From Pseudacidovorax sp. NFM-22 (lineage in GTDB: Bacteria > Pseudomonadota > Gammaproteobacteria > Burkholderiales > Burkholderiaceae_C), in assembly GCF_021401245.1 (NCBI RefSeq), contig NZ_JACBFY010000001.1:620001-684000 (forward strand): DNA of 64,000 bases. Reading direction: 5' to 3'. The notes beneath the pieces were generated by a model. It did not search any database, had not been told where the DNA came from, and saw only the letters and a program-made list of their open reading frames with translations. Both the position numbers and the translations under genes were made by a program. This document shows, in pieces, positions 28,408-37,831 of the stretch; within the stretch, counting starts at the first letter, position 1, and every line of letters begins with the position of its first letter.

Positions 28408-29322
28408 TCACCGGCGCACTTTGGAGGCGAACAGGCCCTGGGGCCGCAGCATCAGGATCAGCACGATCAGCGACAGCGTGAGCACCTTGGCCATCGAGCC
28501 CGTCATGAAGAACTCCGAGATCGACTGCGTCTGTGCGATGCCGAAGGCCGACACGACCGTACCCAGCAGGCTCGCCGCACCGCCGAAGGTCACGACCAGG
28601 AAAGAGTCCACGATGTAGAGCTGCCCCGAGGTCGGCCCGGTCGAGCCGATGGTGGTGAAGGCGGCGCCCGCGATGCCGGCGATGCCGCAGCCGATGGCGA
28701 AGGTCAGGCGGTCGGTCTTCTTCGTGTCGATGCCGGTGGCGTTGGCCATGGTGCGGTTGGCCACGGTGGCCCGCACCCGCAGGCCCCAGCGGCTCCGGTG
28801 CAGGGCGATCAGCACGCCCGCCGTCACGATCAGCGTGAGGCTGAGCACGAACAGGCCGTTGATCGGGATGTCCAGCCCTTCCGAGGGCGACCACGAGCCC
28901 ATCAGCCATTCGGGCAGCGTGGGGCTGACCTCCTTGGGGTTGATGAAGCTGCGGAAGCATTGCTGCAGGCCCAGGCTCACGCCCCAGGTGGCCAGCAGGG
29001 TGTCGAGCGGCCGGCTGTAGAGATGGCGGATGAGTGCCCATTCCATCAGCCAGCCGAAGACGAAGGCCACGCAGAAGGCCAGCACGATGGCCACCGGGAA
29101 GTAGTAGGCCATCGCCCCGGGCGCCTGCTTCTCGGTGAAGGTGGCGGCCATGTAGACGGTGTAGGCGCCGATGGCCATGAACTCGCCATGCGCCATGTTG
29201 ATGACGCCCATCTGGCCGAAGATGATGGCCAGCCCCAGCCCCATCAGCAGCAGCACCGCGAAGAGCGAAAGCCCCGCGAAGCCCTGCATGAGGCCGATGT
29301 TGAGCATGTCGGAAAGAGTCAT
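28408..29322 (-). CDS. Amide/urea-type ABC transporter permease (UrtB-like)
   Basis: LivH-class permease of 304 residues with eight or nine membrane segments. 'FGQMGVINMAHGEFMAIGAYTVYM' near residues 34-57 is the conserved UrtB/LivH opening, and 'LRVRATVANRTMANATGIDT' is the ATPase-contact loop. It follows the binding-protein gene after a 169-base gap that holds two hairpins. This spacing is common where the binding protein is made in excess over the membrane subunits. Confidence 0.92.
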   Translation of the reverse strand: MTLSDMLNIGLMQGFAGLSLFAVLLLMGLGLAIIFGQMGVINMAHGEFMAIGAYTVYMAATFTEKQAPGAMAYYFPVAIVLAFCVAFVFGWLMEWALIRHLYSRPLDTLLATWGVSLGLQQCFRSFINPKEVSPTLPEWLMGSWSPSEGLDIPINGLFVLSLTLIVTAGVLIALHRSRWGLRVRATVANRTMANATGIDTKKTDRLTFAIGCGIAGIAGAAFTTIGSTGPTSGQLYIVDSFLVVTFGGAASLLGTVVSAFGIAQTQSISEFFMTGSMAKVLTLSLIVLILMLRPQGLFASKVRR

Positions 29323-29440
29323 GGATCAGCTTTCGGAACACGAGCCAACGCGAGCGCAAGCCGCGGCTCTGTCGCGGCGAGCGCAGCGTGGCCCGTTCGG
29401 GGACACCCACGGAACCGGCTTTGCCGGGCCGTCGGGTGTG

Positions 29441-29481
29441 CCCCCTTGAGGGGGGGGATGGGCTCGCCGCGAGGCGGGCCC
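29441..29481 (-). promoter_or_regulatory. Two hairpins between binding-protein and permease genes
   Basis: CCCCC-TTGA-GGGGG (29441-29455) and a 9-bp stem 29460-29468 with 29473-29481 (one G-U pair, 4-base loop) lie 11-51 bases past the binding-protein stop in the leftward direction. No U-run follows. They probably stabilise the upstream message or partly terminate, giving more binding protein than permease. Confidence 0.5.
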
Positions 29482-29491
29482 AACGGGGGGG

Positions 29492-30757
29492 TTATTGGTA
29501 ACCCTTGGGAAACGGATCGGGCTTGATCAGCTCGGGCGACTCCGCCACCACCTTGAAGGTGGCATCCGGCTGTCCCTGCGCGATGCGCGACTTGCTCCAG
29601 AGGTGGTGGTTGGGGTCCAGCTTCACGTAGCCCTCGGGCGCCGTCTTGAGCTCGATGCCCGGCGAGGCGGCCACCACCTTGTCGACGTCGAAGCTGCCGG
29701 CCTTCTCGACCGCGGCCTTCCACAGCCAGGGGCCGAGGTAGCCCGCCTGCGTCACGTCGCCGATCACGGCGTCCTTGCCGTACTTGGCCTTGAAGGCCTC
29801 CACGAACTTCTTGTTGTTCGGGTTGTCCAGCGTCTGGAAGTACTTCATCGACGAGTAGAAGCCGGCGAAGTTCTCGCCGCCCACGCCGGTCATCTCGTCC
29901 TCGGTGACCGACAGCGTCAGCAGGAACTGCTTGTCGCCCGTGATACCCGCGGCCTTGAGCTGCTTGTAGAAGGCCACGTTGGAGCCGCCCACGACGGCCG
30001 CGAAGATGCAGTCCGGCTTGGCGACCTTGATCTTGTTGATCAGGGAGTTGAAGTTGGTGTGGCCCAGGGGGTAGTACTCCTCGCCCACCACCTTGCCCAG
30101 CTTGCCCACGGACTCGATGTGCTTGCGCGCGATCTTCATCGAGGTGCGCGGCCAGATGTAGTCGGAGCCGACCAGGAAGAAGGTCTTGGCCTTCTTCTCC
30201 TTGGCGCCCCAGTCCAGGCCCCAGATGATCTGCTGCGTGGCCTCCTGGCCGGTGTAGATCACGTTCTTGCTCTGCTCCAGGCCTTCGTAGAAGGTGGGGT
30301 AGTACAGCAGGCCGTTCTCCTTCTCGAACACCGGCAGCACGGCCTTGCGCGAGGCGCTGGTCCAGCAGCCGAAGACGCAGGCCACGCGGTCGTTGACCAG
30401 CAGCTTCTTGCTCTTCTCGGCGAAGGTGGGCCAGTCGGAGGCGCCGTCCTCCTTGATGACCTTGATCTTGCGACCCAGGATGCCGCCCATGGCGTTGATC
30501 TGGTCGATGGCCAGCTGCTCGGCCTGGATGGAGCCGGTCTCCGAGATGGCCATGGTGCCGCTGGAGGAATGCAGCTGGCCCACCGTGACCTCGGTGTCGG
30601 TCACCGCGAGCCTGGTGGTGTTGACCTTGGCGGTGGGCGCGGCCTGGCCGAAGGCCAGCCCGCCCAGGCCCAGGGCCGGCAGCGCCGCGGCGCCCTGCAG
30701 CAGGCGACGGCGCTGCGTGAAGGCGGAGGGATCGGAAGGATGGTCGGAACGGGACAT
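29492..30757 (-). CDS. Amide/urea-type ABC transporter substrate-binding protein (UrtA-like)
   Basis: Periplasmic type I binding protein of 421 residues. The N-terminus has a twin-arginine-type signal ('RRRLLQGAAALPALGLGG' at about 16-33, cleaved near 'AFGQA'). The mature part starts with 'VTDTEVTVGQLHSSSGTMAISE' region typical of UrtA/FmdD-like proteins, with 'VFGCWTSASRKAVLPVFE' as the ligand-site segment. The ATG at 30757 is chosen because of a GGAG ribosome site and the correct signal-peptide position; the open frame runs further up without a sensible signal. It is the first gene of the ten-gene operon and is divergent from the NCS1-kinase gene. Confidence 0.93.
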   Translation of the reverse strand: MSRSDHPSDPSAFTQRRRLLQGAAALPALGLGGLAFGQAAPTAKVNTTRLAVTDTEVTVGQLHSSSGTMAISETGSIQAEQLAIDQINAMGGILGRKIKVIKEDGASDWPTFAEKSKKLLVNDRVACVFGCWTSASRKAVLPVFEKENGLLYYPTFYEGLEQSKNVIYTGQEATQQIIWGLDWGAKEKKAKTFFLVGSDYIWPRTSMKIARKHIESVGKLGKVVGEEYYPLGHTNFNSLINKIKVAKPDCIFAAVVGGSNVAFYKQLKAAGITGDKQFLLTLSVTEDEMTGVGGENFAGFYSSMKYFQTLDNPNNKKFVEAFKAKYGKDAVIGDVTQAGYLGPWLWKAAVEKAGSFDVDKVVAASPGIELKTAPEGYVKLDPNHHLWSKSRIAQGQPDATFKVVAESPELIKPDPFPKGYQ

Positions 30758-31012
30758 CGAAGGCTCCAGGAAGGTCGAGGAAGAAAGCCGGGACACGCAC
30801 CGCCGGGGTGCATCTGTCGGTGCCGTCTGACACCTTGGCCGCCACTTTAGGAAGCCGGATGCGCAGGCCGAATACGTCATTCAACGTAGCGCCGGCCTGC
30901 GGCAGGCCGGGCAGACTCGCGTCCGCACGCCATGGGGCGCACCGGGGCGTGCGCCATGGCGGAGCGCTTCTTGCTATGCCGCAGGCTTCGCGCTGCCGCT
31001 GCCATCCCCTCC

Positions 31013-34000
31013 ATGGACACCTCGACCGGCCAGAAGATCTTCCGCATCCGCCGCGACTACAACACCTGGGTCTCCAACGAGACGCTGGAGGACTACGCCC
31101 TGCGCTACACGCCGCGCAGCTTCCGCAAGTGGTCGGAGTTCCGGGTGGGCAATGCCGCCTTCGGCGCCACCTCCTTCCTGGCGCTGGAGGCCATCGGGGG
31201 TTCCATCGCGTTGTCGTATGGCTTCTCGAACGCGATGTGGGCGATCCTGGTCGTCGGCTTCATCATCTTTGCGACCGGCCTGCCGATCTCGTACTACGCC
31301 GCCCGCTATGGCGTGGACATGGACCTGCTCACCCGCGGGGCCGGCTTCGGCTACCTGGGCTCGACGCTGACCTCGCTGATCTACGCCTGCTTCACCTTCA
31401 TCTTCTTCGCGCTGGAGGCCGCCATCCTGGCCCTGGCACTGCAGATGTACCTGGACTGGCCGCTGCCGGTGCTCTACCTGCTCTCTTCGCTGGTGATCAT
31501 CCCGCTGGTGATGCGGGGCGTGACCATGATCTCGGGCCTGCAGCTGTGGACGCAGCCGGTGTGGATCGTGCTGTTCTTCCTGCCCTTCCTGGCCGTGCTG
31601 GCCAGGAGTCCGCAACTGTATGCCGACTTCACCACGCTGGTGGGCCGCGTCTCCGGCGGCAGCGGCTTCGAGCCGCTGATGTTCGGCGCGGGCGCGACGG
31701 TGGTGTTCTCGCTGGTGGTGCAGATCGGCGAGCAGGTGGACTACCTGCGCTTCCTGCCCGAGAAGACGGCCGAGAACCGCGTGCGCTGGTGGACGGCGGT
31801 GCTGGTGGCCGGCCCGGGCTGGATCGTGCCCGGCATGCTCAAGATGATGGGCGGCGCCTTCCTGGCCTTCGTGGTGCTGCAGCACGAGATTCCCTCGGAG
31901 CATGCGGTCGAGCCCACGCGCATGTACCTGGCGGGCTTCGGCTACGTGTTTGCGCACCCCGAGGTGGTGCTCGCGGTGACCACGCTGTTCGTGATCGTGT
32001 CGCAGCTCAAGATCAACCTCACCAACGCCTATGCCGGCTCGCTGGCCTGGTCCAACTTCTTCGCGCGCCTGACGCACAGCCATCCGGGCCGCGTGGTGTG
32101 GCTGGTCTTCAACGTGCTCATCGCCGTGCTGCTGATGACGCTGGGCGTCTTCGGGGCGCTGGAGAGCGTGCTGGGCCTCTACAGCAACGTGGCCATCGCC
32201 TGGGTGGGGGCGCTGGTCGCGGACCTCGTCATCAACAAGCCGCTGGGCTTCAGCCCGCGCGTGATCGAGTTCAAGCGGGCGCACCTGTACGACCTCAATC
32301 CGGTCGGGCTGATCTCCACGGTGGTTGCCGCAACCCTGGCCATCGCCGCCTACGCCGGACTGATGGGGGCCTGGGTCGAGGCGTTCTCGCCCTTCATCGC
32401 GCTGGTGGCGGCGCTGCTGCTGTCGCCGCTGATCGCCTGGCGCACGCGCGGGCGCTACTACCTCGCGCGCACCGACGTGCAGCACTGGGCCCCCGGCGAG
32501 ACGGTGTGCTGCTCGGTCTGCGACAACCGCTTCGAGTCGGAGGACATGGCCTGGTGCCCGGCCTACGGCGCGCCCATTTGCTCGCTGTGCTGCACGCTGG
32601 AGTCGCGCTGCCACGACCGCTGCAAGACGGACTCGCGGGCAGCCGAGCAGATCAGCCGCTGGCTGCGCCGGTGGCTGCCGCTGGGCCTGGGCACGCGGTT
32701 GAACTTCCGGGTGGCGCACTACCTGGTGGTGGCGGCCTCGCTGGTGGCGCTGCTGGCCGCCGTCATGGGCGTCGTCTATGCGCAGGAGCTGATCGCCGGC
32801 AGCAGCCCGGCGCTGCTGCGGCTGCCCTTCCTCAAGGTCTTCGCCCTGCTCTCGCTGGTGGCCCTGGTGGCGGCCTGGTGGGTGGTGCTGGGCAGCGAGA
32901 GCCGGCACATGGCGCAGGAGGAGTCCAACCGGCACAACCACCTGCTCACGCAGGAGATCGAGGCCCACCGCCGCACCGATGCCGCGCTGCAGGCCGCCAA
33001 GGAGGCCGCGGAGGCCGCCAACCAGGCCAAGACCCGCTACGTGGCCGGCATGACGCACGAGCTGCGCACGCCGCTCAACAGCATCCTGGGCTACTCGCAG
33101 ATCCTGCTCAAGGGCGGTGGCAGCAGCGCCGCGCCGCCGCGCGAGGCCGTCTCGACCATCCACAAGAGCGGCGAGCACATGCTGGGCCTGATAGACGGCC
33201 TGCTGGACCTGGCCCGCATCGAGGCCGGCCGGCTGCAGCTGGAGCCGGCCCCACTGGCGCTGCCCGAGTTCCTGCGCGAGATCGTCGACATGGTGCGCCC
33301 GCAGGCCGAGAACAAGGGCCTGGCCTTCATCTATTCCCCCAGCGGCGAGCTGCCGCGCTGGGTGCTGGCCGATGCCAAGCGGCTGAGGCAGATCCTCATC
33401 AACCTGCTGGCCAACGCGGTGCGCTTCACCGAGCGCGGCACCGTCGCGCTGCAGGTGGACGGGCGGCGCGAGGTGCTGCGCTTCGACGTGGTCGACACCG
33501 GCATCGGCGTGGCGCCGCAGGACCGGCAACGCATCTTCCTGCCCTTCGAGCGTGGCGCCGCCGGGCGCCGCACGGGCGAGCCCGGCACCGGGCTGGGGCT
33601 GACCATCACCGGCCTGCTCACCTCGCTGATGGGCGGCGAGCTCACCCTGGCCGACAGCAGCCCCGGCGGCAGCACCTTCAGCGTGCGGCTCTACCTGAGG
33701 CGCGTGGCCGACCCCGGCCCGCAGGTGGAGACACGGCGCCCGGTGTCGGGCTACTTCGGCCCGCGCCGCACCCTGCTGGTGGTGGACGACCAGCCGGTGC
33801 AGCGCCAGATGCTGGCCGGCATGCTGCTGCCGCTGGGCTTCGAGGTGCGCGAGGCCGCCAGCGGCACCGAGTGCCTGGAGAGCCTGCGCGTGCAGCCGCC
33901 CGCCGCCATCCTCATGGACCTCAGCATGGACGAGATGGATGGCTGGGAGGCCGCCCGCCGCGTGCGCGCCGCCGGCTTCACCGACGTGCCGATCCTCATC

Positions 34001-34396
34001 GTCTCGGCCAACGTGTTCGAGAACCAGGCCGGGCGCCTGCACGAAGCCGGCTGCCAGGGTTTCGTGGGCAAGCCCGTGATCGAGTCGCACCTGTTGGCGG
34101 CCCTGGAACGGCACCTGGGGCTGGCGTGGCTGTCGCAGGCCCCCGCGCCCGCCCTGCCGCCCGCCACCCAGGCGCTCCACCCCTTGCTCCCGCTGCCGGA
34201 CGAGAGCCGCGAACGGCTGCTGCACCTGGCGCGCCTGGGCCATGTGCGCGGCATCCAGCAGTTGCTCGATAGGCTCGGCAGCGAACAGCCGGCACTGGCC
34301 GGCACCTGCAGCCACCTGCGCGCCATGGTGGGCCGCTTCGAACTCCAGCGCCTGCGCGACGCACTCGCCGGCGACGCCTCCGCCACCGATGCCTGA
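31013..34396 (+). CDS. NCS1-permease-like domain fused to a hybrid histidine kinase
   Basis: A 1127-residue membrane sensor with an unusual domain order. Residues 1 to about 470 resemble NCS1 nucleobase/allantoin permeases, with about twelve membrane segments. About 498-540 is a cysteine-rich linker with at least nine Cys in C-x2-C and CC arrangements, likely metal-binding. Two further membrane helices follow (about 560-630), then a short coiled coil. The HisKA domain carries the phospho-His in 'MTHELRTPLNS' (about 682), and the ATPase domain shows 'NLLANAVRF', 'DTGIGV' and 'GTGLGL'. A receiver follows with its Asp in 'AILMDLSMDEMDG' (about 968), then a C-terminal helical region without an obvious HPt motif. 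It overlaps the response-regulator gene by 8 bases and is divergent from the amide operon, which it probably controls. Confidence 0.85.
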   Translation: MDTSTGQKIFRIRRDYNTWVSNETLEDYALRYTPRSFRKWSEFRVGNAAFGATSFLALEAIGGSIALSYGFSNAMWAILVVGFIIFATGLPISYYAARYGVDMDLLTRGAGFGYLGSTLTSLIYACFTFIFFALEAAILALALQMYLDWPLPVLYLLSSLVIIPLVMRGVTMISGLQLWTQPVWIVLFFLPFLAVLARSPQLYADFTTLVGRVSGGSGFEPLMFGAGATVVFSLVVQIGEQVDYLRFLPEKTAENRVRWWTAVLVAGPGWIVPGMLKMMGGAFLAFVVLQHEIPSEHAVEPTRMYLAGFGYVFAHPEVVLAVTTLFVIVSQLKINLTNAYAGSLAWSNFFARLTHSHPGRVVWLVFNVLIAVLLMTLGVFGALESVLGLYSNVAIAWVGALVADLVINKPLGFSPRVIEFKRAHLYDLNPVGLISTVVAATLAIAAYAGLMGAWVEAFSPFIALVAALLLSPLIAWRTRGRYYLARTDVQHWAPGETVCCSVCDNRFESEDMAWCPAYGAPICSLCCTLESRCHDRCKTDSRAAEQISRWLRRWLPLGLGTRLNFRVAHYLVVAASLVALLAAVMGVVYAQELIAGSSPALLRLPFLKVFALLSLVALVAAWWVVLGSESRHMAQEESNRHNHLLTQEIEAHRRTDAALQAAKEAAEAANQAKTRYVAGMTHELRTPLNSILGYSQILLKGGGSSAAPPREAVSTIHKSGEHMLGLIDGLLDLARIEAGRLQLEPAPLALPEFLREIVDMVRPQAENKGLAFIYSPSGELPRWVLADAKRLRQILINLLANAVRFTERGTVALQVDGRREVLRFDVVDTGIGVAPQDRQRIFLPFERGAAGRRTGEPGTGLGLTITGLLTSLMGGELTLADSSPGGSTFSVRLYLRRVADPGPQVETRRPVSGYFGPRRTLLVVDDQPVQRQMLAGMLLPLGFEVREAASGTECLESLRVQPPAAILMDLSMDEMDGWEAARRVRAAGFTDVPILIVSANVFENQAGRLHEAGCQGFVGKPVIESHLLAALERHLGLAWLSQAPAPALPPATQALHPLLPLPDESRERLLHLARLGHVRGIQQLLDRLGSEQPALAGTCSHLRAMVGRFELQRLRDALAGDASATDA

Positions 34397-35279
34397 ATCC
34401 ACATCCGCCACCTCCGAACGTCCCGTCGTGCTGGTCGTGGACGATGCGCCCGCCAGCCTGGGCTTGCTGTGCGACGCACTCGAATCGGCCGGCTACACCG
34501 TGCTGGTGGCCGGCGACGGCCAGATGGCGCTGGAGCAGCTGGAGCTCGTCGTCCCCGACGCCATCCTGCTGGACGCACTCATGCCCGGCCTCTCCGGCTT
34601 CGAGACCTGTCGCCGCGTCAAGGCCGACGCCACCCTGGCGCACATTCCCGTGATCTTCATGACCGGCCTGTCCGAGACGCCGCATGTGGTGGAAGGCTTC
34701 GACGCGGGCGGCGTCGACTACGTGGTCAAGCCCGTGCGGGTGCAGGAGGTGGTGGCGCGGCTGCACACGCACACCCGCAACGCGCGCATCGCCCGGCTGG
34801 CCCGCGAGGCGGTGGATGTCGCCGGCATGGCCACGGTGGTGGTGGACACGCAGGGCCGCATCGCCTGGCGCTCGCCGCAGGCCGCCGACTGGCTGGCCCG
34901 CCTGGGCGCCGAAGCGACGCCGGGCCTGCTGCCCCCGTCGCTGGGACCGGCCCTGCAGCCCGGCGCGGTCGTGCAGGTGTTGGCCGGCACGCTGCGCCTG
35001 TCGGTGCGCAACCTCGGCAGTGCCAACCTGGGCGAAACCCTGCTGCTGCTGGCCCAGGAACGCGGCGCGCCCACCGACCGCCTCGCGGAGGCCGCCCTCA
35101 CGCCCCGGGAGACCGAGGTGCTGTCCTGGCTGGCCAAGGGCAAGACCAACCGCGACATCGCCGAGATCCTGGGCATGAGCCCGCGCACGGTCAACAAGCA
35201 CCTGGAGCACATCTTCGAGAAGCTGGGCGTGGAGACCCGCGCCGCGGCGGCGGCCCTGGCCAGTGGGCAACTGGCCTGA
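34389..35279 (+). CDS. LuxR-type response regulator with a middle PAS-like segment
   Basis: A 296-residue response regulator. The receiver (about 12-125) has the acidic pair D18-D19, phospho-acceptor D62 ('ILLDALMPG') and Lys in 'VVKPVRV'. A middle segment (about 140-230), beginning 'VVVDTQGRIAWRSP', looks PAS-like. The C-terminus is a LuxR helix-turn-helix (about 232-290; 'LTPRETEVLSWLAKGKTNRDIAEILG'). The start codon lies 8 bases inside the preceding kinase gene, so the two form a dedicated pair. The most likely targets are the divergent amide operon and its own operon. Confidence 0.9.
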   Translation: MPESTSATSERPVVLVVDDAPASLGLLCDALESAGYTVLVAGDGQMALEQLELVVPDAILLDALMPGLSGFETCRRVKADATLAHIPVIFMTGLSETPHVVEGFDAGGVDYVVKPVRVQEVVARLHTHTRNARIARLAREAVDVAGMATVVVDTQGRIAWRSPQAADWLARLGAEATPGLLPPSLGPALQPGAVVQVLAGTLRLSVRNLGSANLGETLLLLAQERGAPTDRLAEAALTPRETEVLSWLAKGKTNRDIAEILGMSPRTVNKHLEHIFEKLGVETRAAAAALASGQLA

Positions 35280-35364
35280 CGCCGCCGGAGGCCACTCAGC
35301 AGGGGCGGCTTCGGGCGCATTCGCGGGCGCACGACCAGCACACCCAGGTCTTTTGACCTTTGTT

Positions 35365-35370
35365 GACAAT
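35365..35370 (+). promoter_or_regulatory. -10-like hexamer before the GH3 gene
   Basis: GACAAT lies 6 bases before the ATG at 35377, consistent with a leaderless start. TTGACC at 35353 is too close to act as its -35. Confidence 0.3.
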
Positions 35371-35376
35371 TGGCGC

Positions 35377-37659
35377 ATGCATCGCCGCCAAGCCCTGCGC
35401 CGTCTCGCCGCCCTTCCCCTCGCCACCGGCCTCGCCGGCTGCGCCGAGATCCAGAAACCCGCTGAAGCCCTGGCCGAATCGCTGGCCGCCGATGCCCGCA
35501 TCGAGGCGCTGATCCTGCGCATGACCATCGAGGAGAAGGTCGGCCAGCTCAGCCTGTATGCGCCTGCCGCGGACGAGATCCTCGGCAATCCCCAGACGGG
35601 GCAGGTCAGTCTGCGCCAGCAGCTCGACGACATCCGCGCCGGCCGCGTGATGGGCCTGTTCAACGGCGAAGGCATCGCCGGCAAACGGCGCGCGCAGGAG
35701 GTGGCCGTGCGCGAATCGCGCCTGGGCATTCCGCTGCTCTTCGGCGTGGACATCATCCATGGCTTCCGCACCGTGTTCCCGGTGCCGCTGGCCGAGGCGG
35801 CGAGCTGGGATCCGTCCCTGTCTGAGCGCACCGCCCGCGCCGCCGCGCGCGAGGGCACGGCCGACGGCTTCCGCTGGACCTTCGCGCCCATGATCGACAT
35901 CGCCCGCGACGCCCGCTGGGGTCGCGGGGTCGAGGGCTATGGCGAGGACGTGCTGCTCACCCGCCGCTTCGCTGCCGCCCGCGTGCGCGGCTTCCAGACC
36001 GCGGACCTGTCGCGCGCCGACGCCATGCTGGCCACGCCCAAGCACTTCGCCGGCTATGGCGCGGCCGAGGGCGGGCTGGACTATGCGGCCGTCGACCTGT
36101 CGGAGCGCACGCTGCGCGACGTCTACCTGCCGCCCTTCAAGGCCGCCATCGACGCTGGCGCGCTGTCGGTGATGGCCGCCTTCAACGAGATCGGCGGCGT
36201 GCCCTCCAACGCCAACCCCTGGCTGCTGACACAGGTGCTGCGGCGCGAATGGGGCTTCGAGGGCTTCGTGGTCTCGGACTACACCGCCGACGAGGAACTG
36301 ATCGCCCATGGCTTTGCGGCCGACGAGCGCGAGGCCGCCCGCCGCGCCTTCCTGGCCGGCACGGATGTGAGCATGCAGAGCGGCCTGTACATGCGCCACC
36401 TGCCCGAGCTGGTGCGCAACGGCGACGTGCCCATGGGCCGGCTCGACCAGGCCGTGCGGCGCGTGCTGCGCGTCAAGCAGCGGCTGGGCCTGTTCGAGCA
36501 GCCCTTCCGCGGCCTGCAGGAGGACGCGCCCGGCGCGCCGCCGCGCTTCGACGGCAGCGCCCACCGCCGGCTGGCGCGCGAGGCGGCGCAGCGTTCCATC
36601 GTGCTGCTGAAGAACAGCGGCGACCTGCTGCCGCTGCCCAGGTCGGGCAGGCGCATCGCGCTGATCGGGCCCTTTGCGGATGCGCAGTCACTCTTCGGGC
36701 CGTGGCGCCCCTTTCCGGGCCAGCTGCCGCCGGTGGGCATCGAGGACGCGATCCGCGCGCAACTGGCCGATCCGTCGCTGCTGAGCGTCGTGCGCGGCAG
36801 CGACGTGGAATCGCCACTCGATGGTGGCATCGCGCAGGCCGTGGCGGCGGCGCGCCAGGCCGACGTGGTGGTCATGACGCTGGGCGAGAGCGACCAGATG
36901 TCGGGCGAATCGCGCTCGCGCACCGACATCGAGGTGCCGCAGGCCCAGCAGCAATTGGCCGAGGCTGTGGCGGCCACGGGCAAGCCGGTGGTCGTGCTGC
37001 TGCGCAATGGCCGCGCGCTCGCCCTGCGCGGCGCGGTGCGCAACGCGCAGGCGCTGCTGGTCACCTGGTTCCTGGGCACCGAGACGGGGCCGGCCATCGC
37101 CGACATCCTGTTCGGCGACGTGTCGCCCTCGGGCCGGCTGCCGGTGAGCTTTCCGCAGACGCCGGGGCAGGTGCCCTTCTACTACGCGCACAAGCGCACC
37201 GGCCGGCCCGATGCGCAGGGCGGGCCCGGGCGCTTCCGCACCCGCTACCTGGACGCGACCAACGAGCCGCTCTACGCCTTCGGGCACGGGCTGGGCTACT
37301 CGGCCGTGCGCTACGGCGCACTGGAAGTCAGCCCCGGCCGCATGGCGCCCGACCAGCCGCTGCGTGTGATGGCCAGCGTGACCAATGCCGGCACCCGGGC
37401 CGTCGACGAGACGGTGCAGCTCTACATCGGCGCCCGCGCCGCCAGCTTCACGCGGCCCGTGCGCGAGCTCAAGGCCTTCCACCGCGTGCGCATCGAGGCC
37501 GGGCAGACCGTGCAGGTGCACTTCCTGCTCACCCGCGAGGACCTGCTCTTCACCGGCGCCGACATGCGGCCCACGGTGGACACCGGCGAGTTCGACCTGT
37601 GGGTGGGGCCCTCGGCTATCGCGGGGCTGCACGCCACCTTCATGCTCGTGCCGGGCTGA
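35377..37659 (+). CDS. bglX: Glycoside hydrolase family 3 beta-glucosidase-like lipoprotein
   Basis: A 760-residue GH3 enzyme of the BglX type, expected to hydrolyse terminal beta-glucosides in the periplasm. The N-terminus combines a twin-arginine-like 'RRQALRRLAALPLATGLAGC' signal with a lipobox cysteine at about residue 20, so it is probably a lipoprotein. The nucleophile Asp is D301 in 'GFVVSDYTAD'. 'RDARWGRGVEGYGED' and 'ATPKHFAGYGA' are standard GH3 subsite motifs, and the protein ends with a fibronectin III-like domain. The usual W of the SDW motif is Y here. An 8-bp hairpin (37671-37701) follows the stop. It stands alone between the regulator gene and an acidic protein gene. Confidence 0.93.
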   Translation: MHRRQALRRLAALPLATGLAGCAEIQKPAEALAESLAADARIEALILRMTIEEKVGQLSLYAPAADEILGNPQTGQVSLRQQLDDIRAGRVMGLFNGEGIAGKRRAQEVAVRESRLGIPLLFGVDIIHGFRTVFPVPLAEAASWDPSLSERTARAAAREGTADGFRWTFAPMIDIARDARWGRGVEGYGEDVLLTRRFAAARVRGFQTADLSRADAMLATPKHFAGYGAAEGGLDYAAVDLSERTLRDVYLPPFKAAIDAGALSVMAAFNEIGGVPSNANPWLLTQVLRREWGFEGFVVSDYTADEELIAHGFAADEREAARRAFLAGTDVSMQSGLYMRHLPELVRNGDVPMGRLDQAVRRVLRVKQRLGLFEQPFRGLQEDAPGAPPRFDGSAHRRLAREAAQRSIVLLKNSGDLLPLPRSGRRIALIGPFADAQSLFGPWRPFPGQLPPVGIEDAIRAQLADPSLLSVVRGSDVESPLDGGIAQAVAAARQADVVVMTLGESDQMSGESRSRTDIEVPQAQQQLAEAVAATGKPVVVLLRNGRALALRGAVRNAQALLVTWFLGTETGPAIADILFGDVSPSGRLPVSFPQTPGQVPFYYAHKRTGRPDAQGGPGRFRTRYLDATNEPLYAFGHGLGYSAVRYGALEVSPGRMAPDQPLRVMASVTNAGTRAVDETVQLYIGARAASFTRPVRELKAFHRVRIEAGQTVQVHFLLTREDLLFTGADMRPTVDTGEFDLWVGPSAIAGLHATFMLVPG

Positions 37660-37831
37660 GCGGATGTCACGGCCTTCCTGCCCCCCATACGGTGGAAGGC
37701 CAAGACGACGTCCGCACATGCCCATGTCCCCCTGACAGGGCCCGTCGGCCCTCTCCCACAGGGTGCACGGCGCTCACCGCGCAAGGTTCTTTCATGCGTC
37801 GGCACGTCGCCGACCCCAGAAGGAGCACACC

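Noticed and set aside
30800-30820. CGGCAC...TGCA upstream of the amide binding-protein gene (leftward)
   Set aside because: Both halves look like sigma-54 elements, but the GG-GC gap is 11 instead of 10, which that sigma factor does not normally tolerate.
30961-30975. GG-N10-GC with TTGCT before the NCS1-kinase gene, a possible sigma-54 promoter
   Set aside because: Spacing fits, but the -24 half (CGGAGCG) is a poor match. In GC-rich DNA such matches arise by chance.
30974-34411. Open frame of about 1145 codons opposite the NCS1-kinase gene
   Set aside because: Antisense shadow: His/Gln/Arg-rich low complexity, no motifs, while the + strand frame shows clear permease and kinase domains.
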